Assembly (NCBI GenBank): GCA_050875145.1
Contig: JBNMLH010000010.1
Location: 54,292 to 118,291 of the forward strand
Origin: CAG-411 sp050875145
GTDB lineage: Bacteria; Bacillota; Clostridia; Lachnospirales; Lachnospiraceae
Reading direction: 5' to 3'
Length of the DNA stretch: 64,000 nucleotides
Below the pieces are notes generated by a model that saw only the letters and a program-made list of their open reading frames with translations, was not told where the DNA came from and ran no database searches. Shown here piece after piece: positions 9,091 through 18,803 of the stretch (positions are counted from its first letter, which is position 1; each line of letters starts with the position of its first letter). The position numbers and the translations under genes are program-made.

Positions 9091-10653
9091 TTATAATTTT
9101 GTACTCCAATTGGAACAATCAATCACTTTTGTTGCCCAATCTTCATAAAAGTCGGGTTCATGACAGATTAAAATAATACTTCCCTTATATGCCTTTAATG
9201 CACGTTTTAATTCATCTTTAGCATCCACATCAAGATGATTGGTTGGTTCGTCTAATAAAAGTACATTTGTCTCCTGATTAATTAATTTGCAAAGACGTAC
9301 TTTTGCCTGTTCACCACCACTTAATACTCGTACCTGACTCTCGATATGTTCTGTGGTAAGTCCGCATTTTGCTAAGGCAGAACGCACTTCATATTGACTA
9401 AGAGATGGAAATTCTCTCCAGATTTCTTCAATACAGGTATTATTTTTGGCACCGGTCATTTCCTGCTCGAAATAGCCTTTGTATAAGTAATCTCCCAATG
9501 TGATTTTCCCATGCAATGGAGGAATCATACCAAGAATACTTTTTAATAAAGTAGTTTTACCGATACCGTTAGCACCGGTAAATACAATACGTTCTCCTCG
9601 TTCCATTGTCAAATTGATTGGAGTGGAAAGTGGTTCTTCATATCCAATGACAAGCTGTTTTGCTTGGAAAATTAACTTTCCGGAAGCTCTGGCTTCTTTA
9701 AAATGAAATTCTGGTTTTGGTTTTTCTTTCATCAATTCGATTTTGTCCATTTTATCTAATTTCTTTTGTCTGGACATTGCCATATTTCTTGTGGAAACTC
9801 TAGCTTTGTTTCTTGCAACAAAATCTTTTAGTCCTTTGATTTCCTGTTGTTGTCGTTCATATGCAGCCTCTAACTGTGCCTTCTTTGCAGCGTAGACTTC
9901 TTGGAATTTATCATAATCACCAACATAACGAGTTAGTTGTTGGTTTTCTACATGATAAATAAGGTTGATAACACTGTTTAGGAAAGGAATATCATGAGAA
10001 ATTAGAATAAATGCATTTTCATATTCCTGCAAGTATCGTTTTAACCATTCGATGTGAACGGTATCCAGGTAGTTTGTAGGCTCATCCAGTAATAAAATAT
10101 CAGGTTTTTCCAATAGAAGCTTTGCTAATAGAATTTTTGTTCGTTGTCCCCCGCTTAATTCTGTAACATCTCGTTCTAAGCCTAAATCCATGAGTCCAAG
10201 CGCGCGGGCAACTTCATCTACTTTAGAATCAATATTATAAAAGTCATGCATATCCAGCGAATCCTGAATGATTGCAAATTCGTTCATCAATTTTTCTAAA
10301 TGCTGTTCATCTGCATCTGCCATTTGTGCACATAGTTCATTCATTCTGGCTTCCTGTTCATATAAGAAGGAAAAGGCAGAGTTTAATACGTCCCGAATTG
10401 TCATGCCTTTTGTTAGGACTGCATGCTGGTCCAGATAACCTACACGGACATGTTTTGCCCATTCTATGGTACCTTCATCTGGCATAAGTTTTCCTGTTAT
10501 AATATTGAAAAAGGTGGATTTTCCTTCTCCATTTGCACCAATTAAACCAATGTGTTCTCCTTTTAATAGACGGAAGGAGACATCATCATAGATGGCACGA
10601 TCACCGAATCCATGACTTAAATGTTCTACGTTTAAAATCATATTTCTTACCAT
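9091..10653 (-). CDS. ABC-F family ATP-binding protein
   Basis: Soluble twin-ATPase of the ABC-F group, which acts on ribosomes and has no membrane domain. Two complete cassettes are visible. The first has Walker A GANGEGKST, signature LSGGQRTK and Walker B LLLDEPTNYLD. The second has GANGIGKTT, LSGGEQAK and LLLDEPTNHLD. Between them lies a Lys/Arg/Gln-rich, probably coiled linker (PtIM region). At 520 aa it is near the size of YbiT/EttA-like housekeeping members. No regulatory leader of the antibiotic-resistance ABC-F type is apparent. The start could be the first ATG or the Met at residue 5; both have weak ribosome sites. Confidence 0.9.
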   Translation of the reverse strand: MVRNMILNVEHLSHGFGDRAIYDDVSFRLLKGEHIGLIGANGEGKSTFFNIITGKLMPDEGTIEWAKHVRVGYLDQHAVLTKGMTIRDVLNSAFSFLYEQEARMNELCAQMADADEQHLEKLMNEFAIIQDSLDMHDFYNIDSKVDEVARALGLMDLGLERDVTELSGGQRTKILLAKLLLEKPDILLLDEPTNYLDTVHIEWLKRYLQEYENAFILISHDIPFLNSVINLIYHVENQQLTRYVGDYDKFQEVYAAKKAQLEAAYERQQQEIKGLKDFVARNKARVSTRNMAMSRQKKLDKMDKIELMKEKPKPEFHFKEARASGKLIFQAKQLVIGYEEPLSTPINLTMERGERIVFTGANGIGKTTLLKSILGMIPPLHGKITLGDYLYKGYFEQEMTGAKNNTCIEEIWREFPSLSQYEVRSALAKCGLTTEHIESQVRVLSGGEQAKVRLCKLINQETNVLLLDEPTNHLDVDAKDELKRALKAYKGSIILICHEPDFYEDWATKVIDCSNWSTKL

Positions 10654-10744
10654 TTCTTTCTGACAATAGTTGTCTATTTTGTGTTAGTGGTCTAATTGTA
10701 GCAAATTTTTATAAAATTGAAAAGTAGATTTTTGTAAAAATGAC

Positions 10745-10773
10745 TTGCTTTTTAGGAAGAACTATATTATAAT
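10745..10773 (+). promoter_or_regulatory. Promoter far upstream of gltB
   Basis: TTGCTT (10745-10750), 17 nt, TATAAT (10768-10773). Predicted transcription start is near 10780, directly before a strong terminator-like hairpin. Confidence 0.7.
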
Positions 10774-10784
10774 GGCAAAAGAAC

Positions 10785-10831
10785 AAAGGCGTTCTTGGAT
10801 AGGTGAAGTCTATCCAAGTGCGCCTTTTTTG
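10785..10831 (+). terminator. Strong terminator/attenuator immediately after the gltB distal promoter
   Basis: The stem AAAGGCG...CTTGGATAG pairs with CTATCCAAG...CGCCTTT around a GTGAAGT loop and is followed by a T-run. The promoter starts only about 5 nt upstream, so the product would be a short terminated RNA or an attenuated leader. Confidence 0.75.
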
Positions 10832-11065
10832 CTTGTTATGCAGATGAATGCATAAAATAAAAGGATACAAGATAGAATATCGCAACAAATTGTGGCGAAA
10901 TACAAAAGTATTTCGCTTTCCTTTGCCAAGTGAGTAGCCAATAAATGGTAATGTTGGAATTTACTTTTCATTGGCAATTAGGATGTGATATGATAGGTTG
11001 ATAAATGTAGAGACAAAATTCTACATTTTCAAATAACGAAGCAAATTAGAAAGGAATGTGTTGCA
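10832..11065 (+). promoter_or_regulatory. gltB 5' leader with two further hairpins and a possible proximal promoter
   Basis: Three structures follow the terminator. A perfect 9-bp hairpin GCGAAATAC-AAAA-GTATTTCGC lies at 10895-10916. A longer hairpin with arms GCCAAT/ATTGGC spans 10937-10975. A small hairpin AATGTAG/CTACATT lies near 11016-11039. A second promoter-like pair, TTTTCA (10965) and TATGAT (10989-10994), could start a shorter transcript. No known riboswitch class is recognised. The gltB ribosome site is AGAAAGGAA. Confidence 0.5.
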
Positions 11066-14000
11066 ATGGAAGAATGTAAGAGAAAGACACAAGGTTTATA
11101 TGATCCAAGATGGGAGCATGATAACTGTGGTATTGGTGCAGTTGTAAACCAAAAGGGTGTTAAGTCACATGCGACAGTAGAGAATGCGTTGAAAATTGTA
11201 GAGAATTTGGAGCATCGTGCAGGTAAAGATGCCTCTGGTAAGACTGGAGACGGTGTTGGTATCTTATTACAGATTTCCCACAAATTCTTTAGTGAAGCCG
11301 CTAAAAAGGCAGGAATTTCCATTGGCAAGGAAAGAGAGTATGGAATTGGTATGTTCTTTATGCCACAGGATGAGTTGAGCAGAAAACGTGCCATGAGAAT
11401 GTTTGAGCTTATTGTTGAAAAAGAAGGATTGAAATTCTTAGGATGGCGTGAAGTGCCAGTAAATAAAGAAGTGTTGGGAAAAACAGCCTTAGATTGTATG
11501 CCATATATTGTACAGGCATTTATTAAGAAGCCTGTAGGCGTAAAAAAAGGATTAGATTTTGATAGAAAGTTATATATAGCCAGAAGAGTATTTGAAAATT
11601 CTTCAAATGAAGATACTTATGTAGTTTCTTTATCAAGTAGAACAATCGTATATAAGGGTATGTTCCTTGTGGGACAGCTTCGATCCTTTTTCCAGGATTT
11701 GCAGAACGAAGCTTACGAGTCCGCTATTGCATTAGTACATTCCCGTTTTAGTACCAATACACAGCCAAGTTGGAGAAGAGCACATCCAAACCGTTTTATT
11801 GTGCATAATGGTGAGATTAATACCATTGCAGGTAACGCAGATAAGATGCATGCTCGCGAAGAGACCATGGAATCGGAGTATTTAAAAGGGGAGATGCATA
11901 AAATTCTTCCTGTAGTAGATCAAAGTGGTTCAGACTCTGCACGCTTGGATAATACACTGGAATTTTTAGTAATGAGTGGTATGGAATTGCCATTAGCTGT
12001 TATGATTGCTATTCCTGAGCCATGGGCAAATGATCGTAGTATGAGCCGTGAGAAGAAGGAATTTTATCAATATTATGCAACTATGATGGAACCATGGGAT
12101 GGTCCTGCATCAATTCTATTTTCAGATGGAGATATTATGGGAGCGGTACTTGACCGTAATGGATTGCGTCCATCTCGTTATTATATAACAGACGATGGAA
12201 ATATCATTCTTTCATCAGAAGTTGGTGTACTGGATATTCCGGAAGAAAAGATTGTAAAGAAAGATCGTCTGCGCCCTGGTAAAATGTTATTGGTAGACAC
12301 AGTTAAGGGCGAATTGATTGACGATGATACAATCAAAGAAAAATATGCGAACAGTCAGCCTTACGGTGAATGGTTGGATAATAATTTACTTCATTTAAGA
12401 GATTTAAAGATTCCAAACAAAAAAGTAGAAGAATATGATATAGAACAGACACAGAGACTTAGAAGAGCCTTTGGTTATACTTATGAAGAATGCAAAAACA
12501 GTATTCTTACAATGGCAATGAATGGCTCAGAGCCAATCGCAGCAATGGGTACAGATACACCGTTACCACCATTGTCAGATCGTCCACAGCCATTGTTTAA
12601 TTATTTTAAACAATTATTTGCACAGGTTACTAACCCACCGATTGATGCATTGCGTGAAAAGATTGTAACATCTACTTCTGTTTACATTGGTAGTGCAGGT
12701 AATATTTTACAGGAACGTGAAGAGAACTGCCAGGTAATGCGAATTGACAATCCAATTTTGACAAACACAGATATGCTCAAAATTAAGATGATGAATGTAA
12801 AAGGTTTTAAAGTGGAAGTCATTCCAATCACTTATTATACAGCTACATCATTGGAAAAAGCAATTGATCGTGTCTGTATGGAAGCAGATCGTGCTTACAA
12901 AGACGGTGCAAATGTATTAGTATTGTCAGATCGTGGTGTGGATGAAAACCATGTTGCTATTCCTTCCTTACTTGCTATTTCAGCTTTACAACAACATTTG
13001 GTTCGTACAAAGAAGAGAACAAAGTTGTCTATTATCCTTGAAACAGCAGAGCCAAGAGAAGTACATCATTTTGCAACATTGATTGGTTTTGGTGCCAGCG
13101 CAATCAATCCATATCTTGCATTGGATACCATACGTGAAATGGTAAATACAGATATGCTTGACAAAGATTATTATGCAGCCGTAGAAGATTATACGAATTC
13201 CATTAAGAATGGTATCATAAAAATTGGTTCTAAAATGGGTATATCCACCATTCAATCCTATATGGGTTCTCGTATTTTTGAGGCAATTGGTATCAATGAA
13301 GAAGTTATCAATAAATATTTTTCAGGTGTAGTAAGCCGTGTAGGTGGTATTGGTATTGCGGATATAGAGAAGCAAATTGAAACATTACATTCACAGGCAT
13401 TCGATCCATTGGATCTTGGCATGAATTTGGAACTGGAAAGTAATGGTACACATAAATCAAGAAGTGGTAAAGAGAAGCATCTTTATAATCCACAGACAAT
13501 TTATTTACTACAGAAGGCTACAAGAGAAGGAAAATATGAAGTATTTAAAGAATACTCTGCATTAATGGATCAAGAGGAAAGCGAGAGTAACCTTCGTGGA
13601 TTGATGGACTTTAATTATCCAGAAAAAGGTGTTCCAATTGAAGAAGTAGAAAGCGTAGAGGATATTGTAAAACGCTTTAAGACTGGTGCAATGTCTTATG
13701 GTTCTATTTCAAAAGAGGCACATGAGTGTATGGCAATTGCTATGAACCGTTTGGGTGGTAAGTCAAACAGCGGTGAAGGTGGAGAAAGTCTGGACCGTTT
13801 AGTTACAAAGGGAACAAGCGAAGACAGATGTTCCGCAATTAAGCAGGTTGCATCTGGTCGTTTCGGTGTGACTTCACGTTACTTAGTAAGTGCAGATGAA
13901 ATTCAGATTAAGATGGCACAGGGAGCAAAACCGGGAGAAGGTGGACACCTTCCAGGAAAGAAAGTATATCCATGGGTTGCAAAATGTCGTAATTCAACAA

Positions 14001-15607
14001 CTGGTGTAGGTTTGATTTCACCACCACCACATCATGACATTTATTCAATCGAAGATTTGGCACAGTTGATTTATGATTTAAAAAATGCAAATAAAGATGC
14101 GAGAATTTCTGTTAAACTTGTTTCAGAAGCAGGGGTAGGAACGATTGCAGCAGGTGTTGCAAAGGCAGGTGCAGGTGTAATTCTGATTTCAGGATATGAT
14201 GGTGGTACCGGTGCGGCTCCAGAAAGTTCTGTTCATAATGCAGGTCTTCCTTGGGAGTTAGGTTTGGCAGAAACACATCAGTCATTAATTATGAACGGAT
14301 TGCGTTCAAAAGTTGTAATTGAAACAGATGGTAAACTTATGGATGGTCGTGATGTAGCTGTAGCTGCTATGTTAGGTGCAGAAGAGTTTGGCTTTGCCAC
14401 AGCTCCATTGGTTACAATGGGTTGTGTTATGATGCGTGTATGTAATTTGGATACTTGCCCAGTTGGTATTGCAACACAGAATCCAGAGCTTCGTAAGCGT
14501 TTTAAAGGAAAACCAGAGTATGTAGAAAACTTTATGCGTTTTGTTGCACAGGAATTGCGCGAATACATGGCAAAACTTGGTGTTCGCACTGTAAATGAAT
14601 TAGTTGGTAGAGTAGATTTGTTAAAGAAAAAAGATTCCGCTACAACGAAAGGACAGGCAATCAATCTTTCAAAGATTTTGGATACTACTTATGTTAGTGA
14701 TAAACATCAGTGCTTTAATCCAACAGACATTTATGACTTTGAGTTAAATAAAACAATTGATGAGACTGTATTATTAAAAGAGTTTGGACCTAAGATTGAT
14801 AAAAAGCAGGGAGGAAAAACTAAGATTACAGTCAATAACTTAAATCGTACAACAGGTACTATTTTGGGTGCGGAAATTACAAAACGTTGGGGTACAGATG
14901 TGCCAGAAGATACGTTTGAAGTTGAATGTGATGGAAGCGGCGGACAAAGTTTTGGTGCATTTATTCCGAGCGGTTTGACACTTCGCTTAACTGGAGATTG
15001 TAATGATTACTGTGGTAAGGGATTATCTGGTGGTAAAATTGTTGTTTCACAGCCAAAAGCAGCAAAATATGCAGCAGATGAGAACATTATCATTGGTAAT
15101 GTAGCATTTTATGGTGGTACAACAGGAAAAGCATTTATCAACGGTGTTGCAGGTGAGCGTTTCTGTGTTAGAAACTCTGGTATTACAGCCGTAGTTGAAG
15201 GTGTTGGTGACCATGGTTGTGAATATATGACTGGTGGTCGTGTAGTTGTATTAGGAAATACAGGAAAGAACTTTGCAGCAGGTATGAGTGGTGGAGTTGC
15301 TTATGTATATGATGAGAATAATGATTTTTATTTGAAAGTAAATAAAGAATTAGTTGCAGTCGAAGAAGTAGAAGAGTTGTCAGATGTTCAGGAATTGAAG
15401 GCAATGATTGAGGAACATGTAAAAGAAACAAATTCTGTGAAAGGAAAGAAGATTCTGGATAAGTTTGATGATTGTTTGCCAAAATTCAAGAAGATCATTC
15501 CTCATGATTATAGAAGAGTATTGCATACAATTCATGCAATGGAAGATAAGGGATACTCAAAAGATCAGGCTGAAATTGAAGCATTTTATGTAAATGTTGG
15601 AAAGTAA
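11066..15607 (+). CDS. gltB: Glutamate synthase (GOGAT) large subunit
   Basis: Converts glutamine plus 2-oxoglutarate into two glutamates, with NADPH reducing power delivered by GltD. The domains are in the usual order. Cys21 (DNCGIGAV) becomes the N-terminal nucleophile of the class II glutaminase after loss of a 20-residue propeptide. Then come the central domain, the FMN-binding synthase barrel (about residues 860-1,210, with GEGGHLPGKK and SPPPHHDIYSIEDL), the 3Fe-4S cysteines (CVMMRVCNLDTCP, about 1,121-1,132) and the C-terminal GXGXG beta-helix. The 1,513-aa length is full size. It is followed 12 nt later by gltD. Control by the hairpin-rich leader is likely but unproven. Confidence 0.98.
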   Translation: MEECKRKTQGLYDPRWEHDNCGIGAVVNQKGVKSHATVENALKIVENLEHRAGKDASGKTGDGVGILLQISHKFFSEAAKKAGISIGKEREYGIGMFFMPQDELSRKRAMRMFELIVEKEGLKFLGWREVPVNKEVLGKTALDCMPYIVQAFIKKPVGVKKGLDFDRKLYIARRVFENSSNEDTYVVSLSSRTIVYKGMFLVGQLRSFFQDLQNEAYESAIALVHSRFSTNTQPSWRRAHPNRFIVHNGEINTIAGNADKMHAREETMESEYLKGEMHKILPVVDQSGSDSARLDNTLEFLVMSGMELPLAVMIAIPEPWANDRSMSREKKEFYQYYATMMEPWDGPASILFSDGDIMGAVLDRNGLRPSRYYITDDGNIILSSEVGVLDIPEEKIVKKDRLRPGKMLLVDTVKGELIDDDTIKEKYANSQPYGEWLDNNLLHLRDLKIPNKKVEEYDIEQTQRLRRAFGYTYEECKNSILTMAMNGSEPIAAMGTDTPLPPLSDRPQPLFNYFKQLFAQVTNPPIDALREKIVTSTSVYIGSAGNILQEREENCQVMRIDNPILTNTDMLKIKMMNVKGFKVEVIPITYYTATSLEKAIDRVCMEADRAYKDGANVLVLSDRGVDENHVAIPSLLAISALQQHLVRTKKRTKLSIILETAEPREVHHFATLIGFGASAINPYLALDTIREMVNTDMLDKDYYAAVEDYTNSIKNGIIKIGSKMGISTIQSYMGSRIFEAIGINEEVINKYFSGVVSRVGGIGIADIEKQIETLHSQAFDPLDLGMNLELESNGTHKSRSGKEKHLYNPQTIYLLQKATREGKYEVFKEYSALMDQEESESNLRGLMDFNYPEKGVPIEEVESVEDIVKRFKTGAMSYGSISKEAHECMAIAMNRLGGKSNSGEGGESLDRLVTKGTSEDRCSAIKQVASGRFGVTSRYLVSADEIQIKMAQGAKPGEGGHLPGKKVYPWVAKCRNSTTGVGLISPPPHHDIYSIEDLAQLIYDLKNANKDARISVKLVSEAGVGTIAAGVAKAGAGVILISGYDGGTGAAPESSVHNAGLPWELGLAETHQSLIMNGLRSKVVIETDGKLMDGRDVAVAAMLGAEEFGFATAPLVTMGCVMMRVCNLDTCPVGIATQNPELRKRFKGKPEYVENFMRFVAQELREYMAKLGVRTVNELVGRVDLLKKKDSATTKGQAINLSKILDTTYVSDKHQCFNPTDIYDFELNKTIDETVLLKEFGPKIDKKQGGKTKITVNNLNRTTGTILGAEITKRWGTDVPEDTFEVECDGSGGQSFGAFIPSGLTLRLTGDCNDYCGKGLSGGKIVVSQPKAAKYAADENIIIGNVAFYGGTTGKAFINGVAGERFCVRNSGITAVVEGVGDHGCEYMTGGRVVVLGNTGKNFAAGMSGGVAYVYDENNDFYLKVNKELVAVEEVEELSDVQELKAMIEEHVKETNSVKGKKILDKFDDCLPKFKKIIPHDYRRVLHTIHAMEDKGYSKDQAEIEAFYVNVGK

Positions 15608-15619
15608 GGAGGAAATGAA

Positions 15620-17110
15620 ATGGGTAAAATCGGCGGATTTATGGAATATGATAGAAAAGAAAATCTGGCAGAGAAGCCATTAGAAAGAATTAAACATTTT
15701 AATGAATTTCATGAGCCAATGGCAGAAGAAGATAGAAAAGCGCAGGCAGCAAGATGTATGGAGTGTGGAGTTCCATTTTGTCAGGCTGGTATGGTAATCG
15801 GCGGTATGGCCGCTGGTTGCCCTCTGAACAACTTAATTCCAGAGTGGAATGATTTGGTGTTTCGTGGCAATTATGAAAGAGCAGTTGCAAGACTTCGTAA
15901 AACAAACAACTTTCCAGAATTTACTTCAAGAGTATGTCCTGCTTTGTGTGAAAAAGCGTGCGTGTGCGGTTTAAATGGAAATCCAGTATCAGTTAAGGAA
16001 AATGAAAATAGTATTGTAGAGTACGGATATGAAAATGGACTGATTAAGGCGGAACCACCAAAAGTTCGTACAGGAAAAAAGGTGGCTGTAATTGGTTCAG
16101 GACCTTCAGGATTAGCAGTAGCAGATCAGTTAAATAAACGTGGACATAGTGTGACTGTATTCGAGAGAGAAGACAGACCGGGCGGACTGTTGATGTATGG
16201 TATTCCAAACATGAAATTAGAAAAAAGTGTGATTGAACGCCGCATTAACATTATGAAAGAAGAGGGAATCTCTTTTGAATTAAATGCCAATGTTGGTGAG
16301 CAGGTAGATGCAAAGAAAATTATGAAAGAATATGATAGTGTTGTTCTTGCCTGCGGGGCGTCTAATCCAAGAAATATTGAAGTGCCGGGAAGAGATGCAA
16401 AGGGAATTTATTATGCGGTTGACTTCCTTAAATCAACAACAAAGAGTTTACTTGCAACACCTTCTTTGAAAGAGGGGAGCTTTGTTAGTGCAAAAGGTAA
16501 AAATGTTTTGATTATCGGTGGTGGAGATACAGGTAATGACTGTGTAGGAACCTCTATTCGTCATGGAGCAAAATCTGTTACACAGTTAGAAATGATGCCA
16601 AAACTTCCAGATGAAAGAGCAGAAAATAATCCTTGGCCAGAGTGGCCTCGTGTCAGCAAGACAGATTATGGTCAGGAAGAAAATATTGCAGTGTTTGGTG
16701 AGGATCCAAGAATTTATTGTACGACAGTAAAAGAATTTGTAAAAGATAAAAAAGGCAATGTGACAAAGGCAATTTGTGTGAAACTTGAGAGTGTTTTTGA
16801 CAAAAAAGCAGGTCGTAATATCATGAAGGAAATAAAGGGAAGCGAATTTGAAATAAAAGCTGATTTAGTTTTAATTGCTGCAGGTTTCCTTGGAACACAG
16901 AAGTATATTGCAGATGCTTTTGGAGTAAAACTCAATCAAAGAACAAATGTGGAGACTGCACAGAATTCTCATGCGACAAATGTTAAAAATGTATTTGTTG
17001 CAGGTGATATGCACCGAGGACAATCTTTGGTTGTGTGGGCAATCCGAGAGGGAAGAGATGCTGCGAAAGAAGTAGATGAACATTTAATGGGTTATACAAA
17101 TTTACAGTAA
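15620..17110 (+). CDS. gltD: Glutamate synthase small subunit
   Basis: FAD- and NADPH-binding partner of GltB that passes electrons to it through iron-sulfur clusters. Cys-rich N-terminal motifs are CMECGVPFC...CPLNN and CPALCEKACVCG. The FAD Rossmann motif is VIGSGPSGLAVADQL, the NADPH site is VLIIGGGDTGNDCVG, and the second FAD segment VFVAGDMHRGQSLVVWAIREGRDAA lies near the C-terminus. The 496-aa length is typical. The ribosome site AAGGAGGAAATGAA directly follows the gltB stop, so the two genes form one transcription unit. Confidence 0.97.
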   Translation: MGKIGGFMEYDRKENLAEKPLERIKHFNEFHEPMAEEDRKAQAARCMECGVPFCQAGMVIGGMAAGCPLNNLIPEWNDLVFRGNYERAVARLRKTNNFPEFTSRVCPALCEKACVCGLNGNPVSVKENENSIVEYGYENGLIKAEPPKVRTGKKVAVIGSGPSGLAVADQLNKRGHSVTVFEREDRPGGLLMYGIPNMKLEKSVIERRINIMKEEGISFELNANVGEQVDAKKIMKEYDSVVLACGASNPRNIEVPGRDAKGIYYAVDFLKSTTKSLLATPSLKEGSFVSAKGKNVLIIGGGDTGNDCVGTSIRHGAKSVTQLEMMPKLPDERAENNPWPEWPRVSKTDYGQEENIAVFGEDPRIYCTTVKEFVKDKKGNVTKAICVKLESVFDKKAGRNIMKEIKGSEFEIKADLVLIAAGFLGTQKYIADAFGVKLNQRTNVETAQNSHATNVKNVFVAGDMHRGQSLVVWAIREGRDAAKEVDEHLMGYTNLQ

Positions 17111-17122
17111 AAATTTCCTTTC

Positions 17123-17190
17123 TTGACAAAAAAATAAAAGAGAGATACTATGAGAAAGAACTATTTTTCAATAGAAGAATGGTTCTTTCT
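17123..17190 (+). promoter_or_regulatory. Promoter followed at once by a hairpin, upstream of the GH3 lipoprotein gene
   Basis: TTGACA (17123-17128), 17 nt, TACTAT (17146-17151) is a near-consensus promoter. The arms AGAAAGAAC (17153-17161) and GTTCTTTCT (17182-17190) form a stem extended inward by four further pairs. The hairpin would be the very 5' end of the transcript, so it could stabilise the RNA or attenuate it. Confidence 0.65.
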
Positions 17191-17259
17191 TCTGTATAAA
17201 TAAAAGAAAGGGACATAGCGACAAAGTGAAAATTTTGACGCTTATATGGTATAGACAAT

Positions 17260-18501
17260 ATGAAAAGAAAGATAGCATTGATTTTATGTATATTGCTTTG
17301 CACAGTAAGTGTAGGATGCGGCAAAAATGCAAATAAGGACAAAATGGATATATCGCCTGAAGTGCAACAAACAGAAACCCCAGATGGAGGAAAAGTTGTG
17401 ACAGACCAGACAGAAGTGCAGGCAATGGCTGGAGCAATCGTGGAAAAAATGTCACTAGAAGAGAAAATAGGCCAGATGTTTATTGTAAATCTGGAACAAC
17501 TGGACAACAGTCATGGAAATTATTATGAATTTCGTAAATTTACGGATGAAATGAAAAATACCTTGAAAAACTACTATATAGGTGGAGTGATTCTTTTTGC
17601 AAGAAATATTGAAAGTATTGATCAGACAATAGGGTTAATATCAAATCTTCAGGAAAATGCACCAATTCCATTGTTTGTTTCGGTGGATGAAGAAGGAGGC
17701 GATGTAGCACGCGTTGGTAATAATAGCAACATGCGTACTACTACATTTCCGCCGATGGAAGAGGTTGGAAAAAATGAGGATGAAGAGTATGCGTATAACA
17801 TGGGAAAGACCATTGCCAGTGAGATAAAGGAATTAGGTTTTAACCTGGATTTTGCTCCTGTGGCAGATGTCAAAACGAATGAATATAATACTGAAATTGG
17901 AAATCGGGCATTTGGAAGTGATGCAAAGTTGGTATCCAAATTTGTAAAGCAGGTAGTGAAAGGAATACAAGGACAGGGAATCAGTGCTACATTAAAACAT
18001 TTTCCGGGGCATGGAAGTACAACGGGAGATTCGCATAATACCCCTGTAAATGCAGACACGGATTTATTGAGTTTGCGTTCTAGGGAGTTTAAACCGTTTA
18101 AAGCAGGCATTGATGCAGGTGTAGATTTTGTAATGGTATCACATATTTCAATTAGCAAAGTAACAGAAAATACCGTACCGGCTTCTATGTCAACGGTTGT
18201 GATACAAAATATGTTGCGAGAAGAATTGAACTTTAAAGGTGTTGTTATTACAGATGGAATGGACATGGGGGCTGTTACAGAGAAATATGATGCCGATGAA
18301 GCTGCGGTAAATTGCATAAAGGCAGGAGTAGATATTGTATTGATGAGTACAGATGTAAAAGATGCCTATAATGCCGTAAAAAAGGCGGTAGAAAATGGAG
18401 AAATTGAAGAGAAGAGTATAGACGAATCTGTGCAACGAATATTAGAGGTAAAAATAAAAAGGGGAATTATCTTGAGTAATACAGATTTACTGGAACAGTA
18501 A
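17260..18501 (+). CDS. Beta-N-acetylhexosaminidase-like lipoprotein (glycoside hydrolase family 3)
   Basis: Predicted cell-surface lipoprotein that removes N-acetylglucosamine from muropeptides or glycans (NagZ-type). A lipoprotein signal peptide ends in VSVGC (Cys20). The GH3 catalytic barrel shows the family fingerprint KHFPGHGSTTGDSH, whose Asp-His pair is the general acid/base unit, and the nucleophile region VITDGMDMGAV. There is no C-terminal second GH3 domain, as in short NagZ enzymes. No clear ribosome site precedes the ATG and no better in-frame start exists. It follows gltD but has its own promoter. Confidence 0.88.
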   Translation: MKRKIALILCILLCTVSVGCGKNANKDKMDISPEVQQTETPDGGKVVTDQTEVQAMAGAIVEKMSLEEKIGQMFIVNLEQLDNSHGNYYEFRKFTDEMKNTLKNYYIGGVILFARNIESIDQTIGLISNLQENAPIPLFVSVDEEGGDVARVGNNSNMRTTTFPPMEEVGKNEDEEYAYNMGKTIASEIKELGFNLDFAPVADVKTNEYNTEIGNRAFGSDAKLVSKFVKQVVKGIQGQGISATLKHFPGHGSTTGDSHNTPVNADTDLLSLRSREFKPFKAGIDAGVDFVMVSHISISKVTENTVPASMSTVVIQNMLREELNFKGVVITDGMDMGAVTEKYDADEAAVNCIKAGVDIVLMSTDVKDAYNAVKKAVENGEIEEKSIDESVQRILEVKIKRGIILSNTDLLEQ

Positions 18502-18559
18502 GAAAGAGTCGAAAGAGCTTGAGAAAAATAGAGATTTGTCAAAAATATTAAAAAAGGTA

Positions 18560-18587
18560 TTGCGAATCTTTTTATCGTTGTTATAAT
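18560..18587 (+). promoter_or_regulatory. Promoter candidate for purF-purB
   Basis: TTGCGA (18560-18565), 16 nt, TATAAT (18582-18587). The transcript would carry a leader of about 200 nt. Confidence 0.55.
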
Positions 18588-18704
18588 TAAATATAAAGGG
18601 ATAATTGATGATTCTTTGTCATAATTCAGATTGCAAGTTGAAACATTTTTTTGACTTTGTTAATTATGATAATGATAAGGAATTTATGAATTACAAGCGA
18701 ATAG

Positions 18705-18738
18705 GTGGACAACAAAGGATGCTTTATTGTCCACTTTT
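18705..18738 (+). terminator. Terminator-like hairpin in the purF leader
   Basis: GTGGACAA (18705-18712) pairs perfectly with TTGTCCAC (18727-18734) and is followed by TTTT. It lies between the promoter and the purF start, so it is a candidate attenuator. The rest of the 302-nt gap shows no other gene and no recognised purine riboswitch. Confidence 0.55.
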
Positions 18739-18803
18739 GAATGTATTATAGAAAGGAATGCAGTCCTTTGTTATGCAAAACTGGACATGCGCAGGTATAA
18801 TCG

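Noticed and set aside
10785..10975. ANTAR-type dual hexaloop hairpins before gltB
   Set aside because: The loops are not six bases with the expected A and G positions.
11029..11394. Minus-strand open frames inside gltB, polC, purA and other genes
   Set aside because: They lie wholly within strongly conserved genes, lack ribosome sites and have no coding features of their own.
18661..18685. Fur-box-like GATAAT repeats upstream of purF
   Set aside because: Only two partial hexamers in AT-rich DNA; no reason for iron control of purine synthesis.
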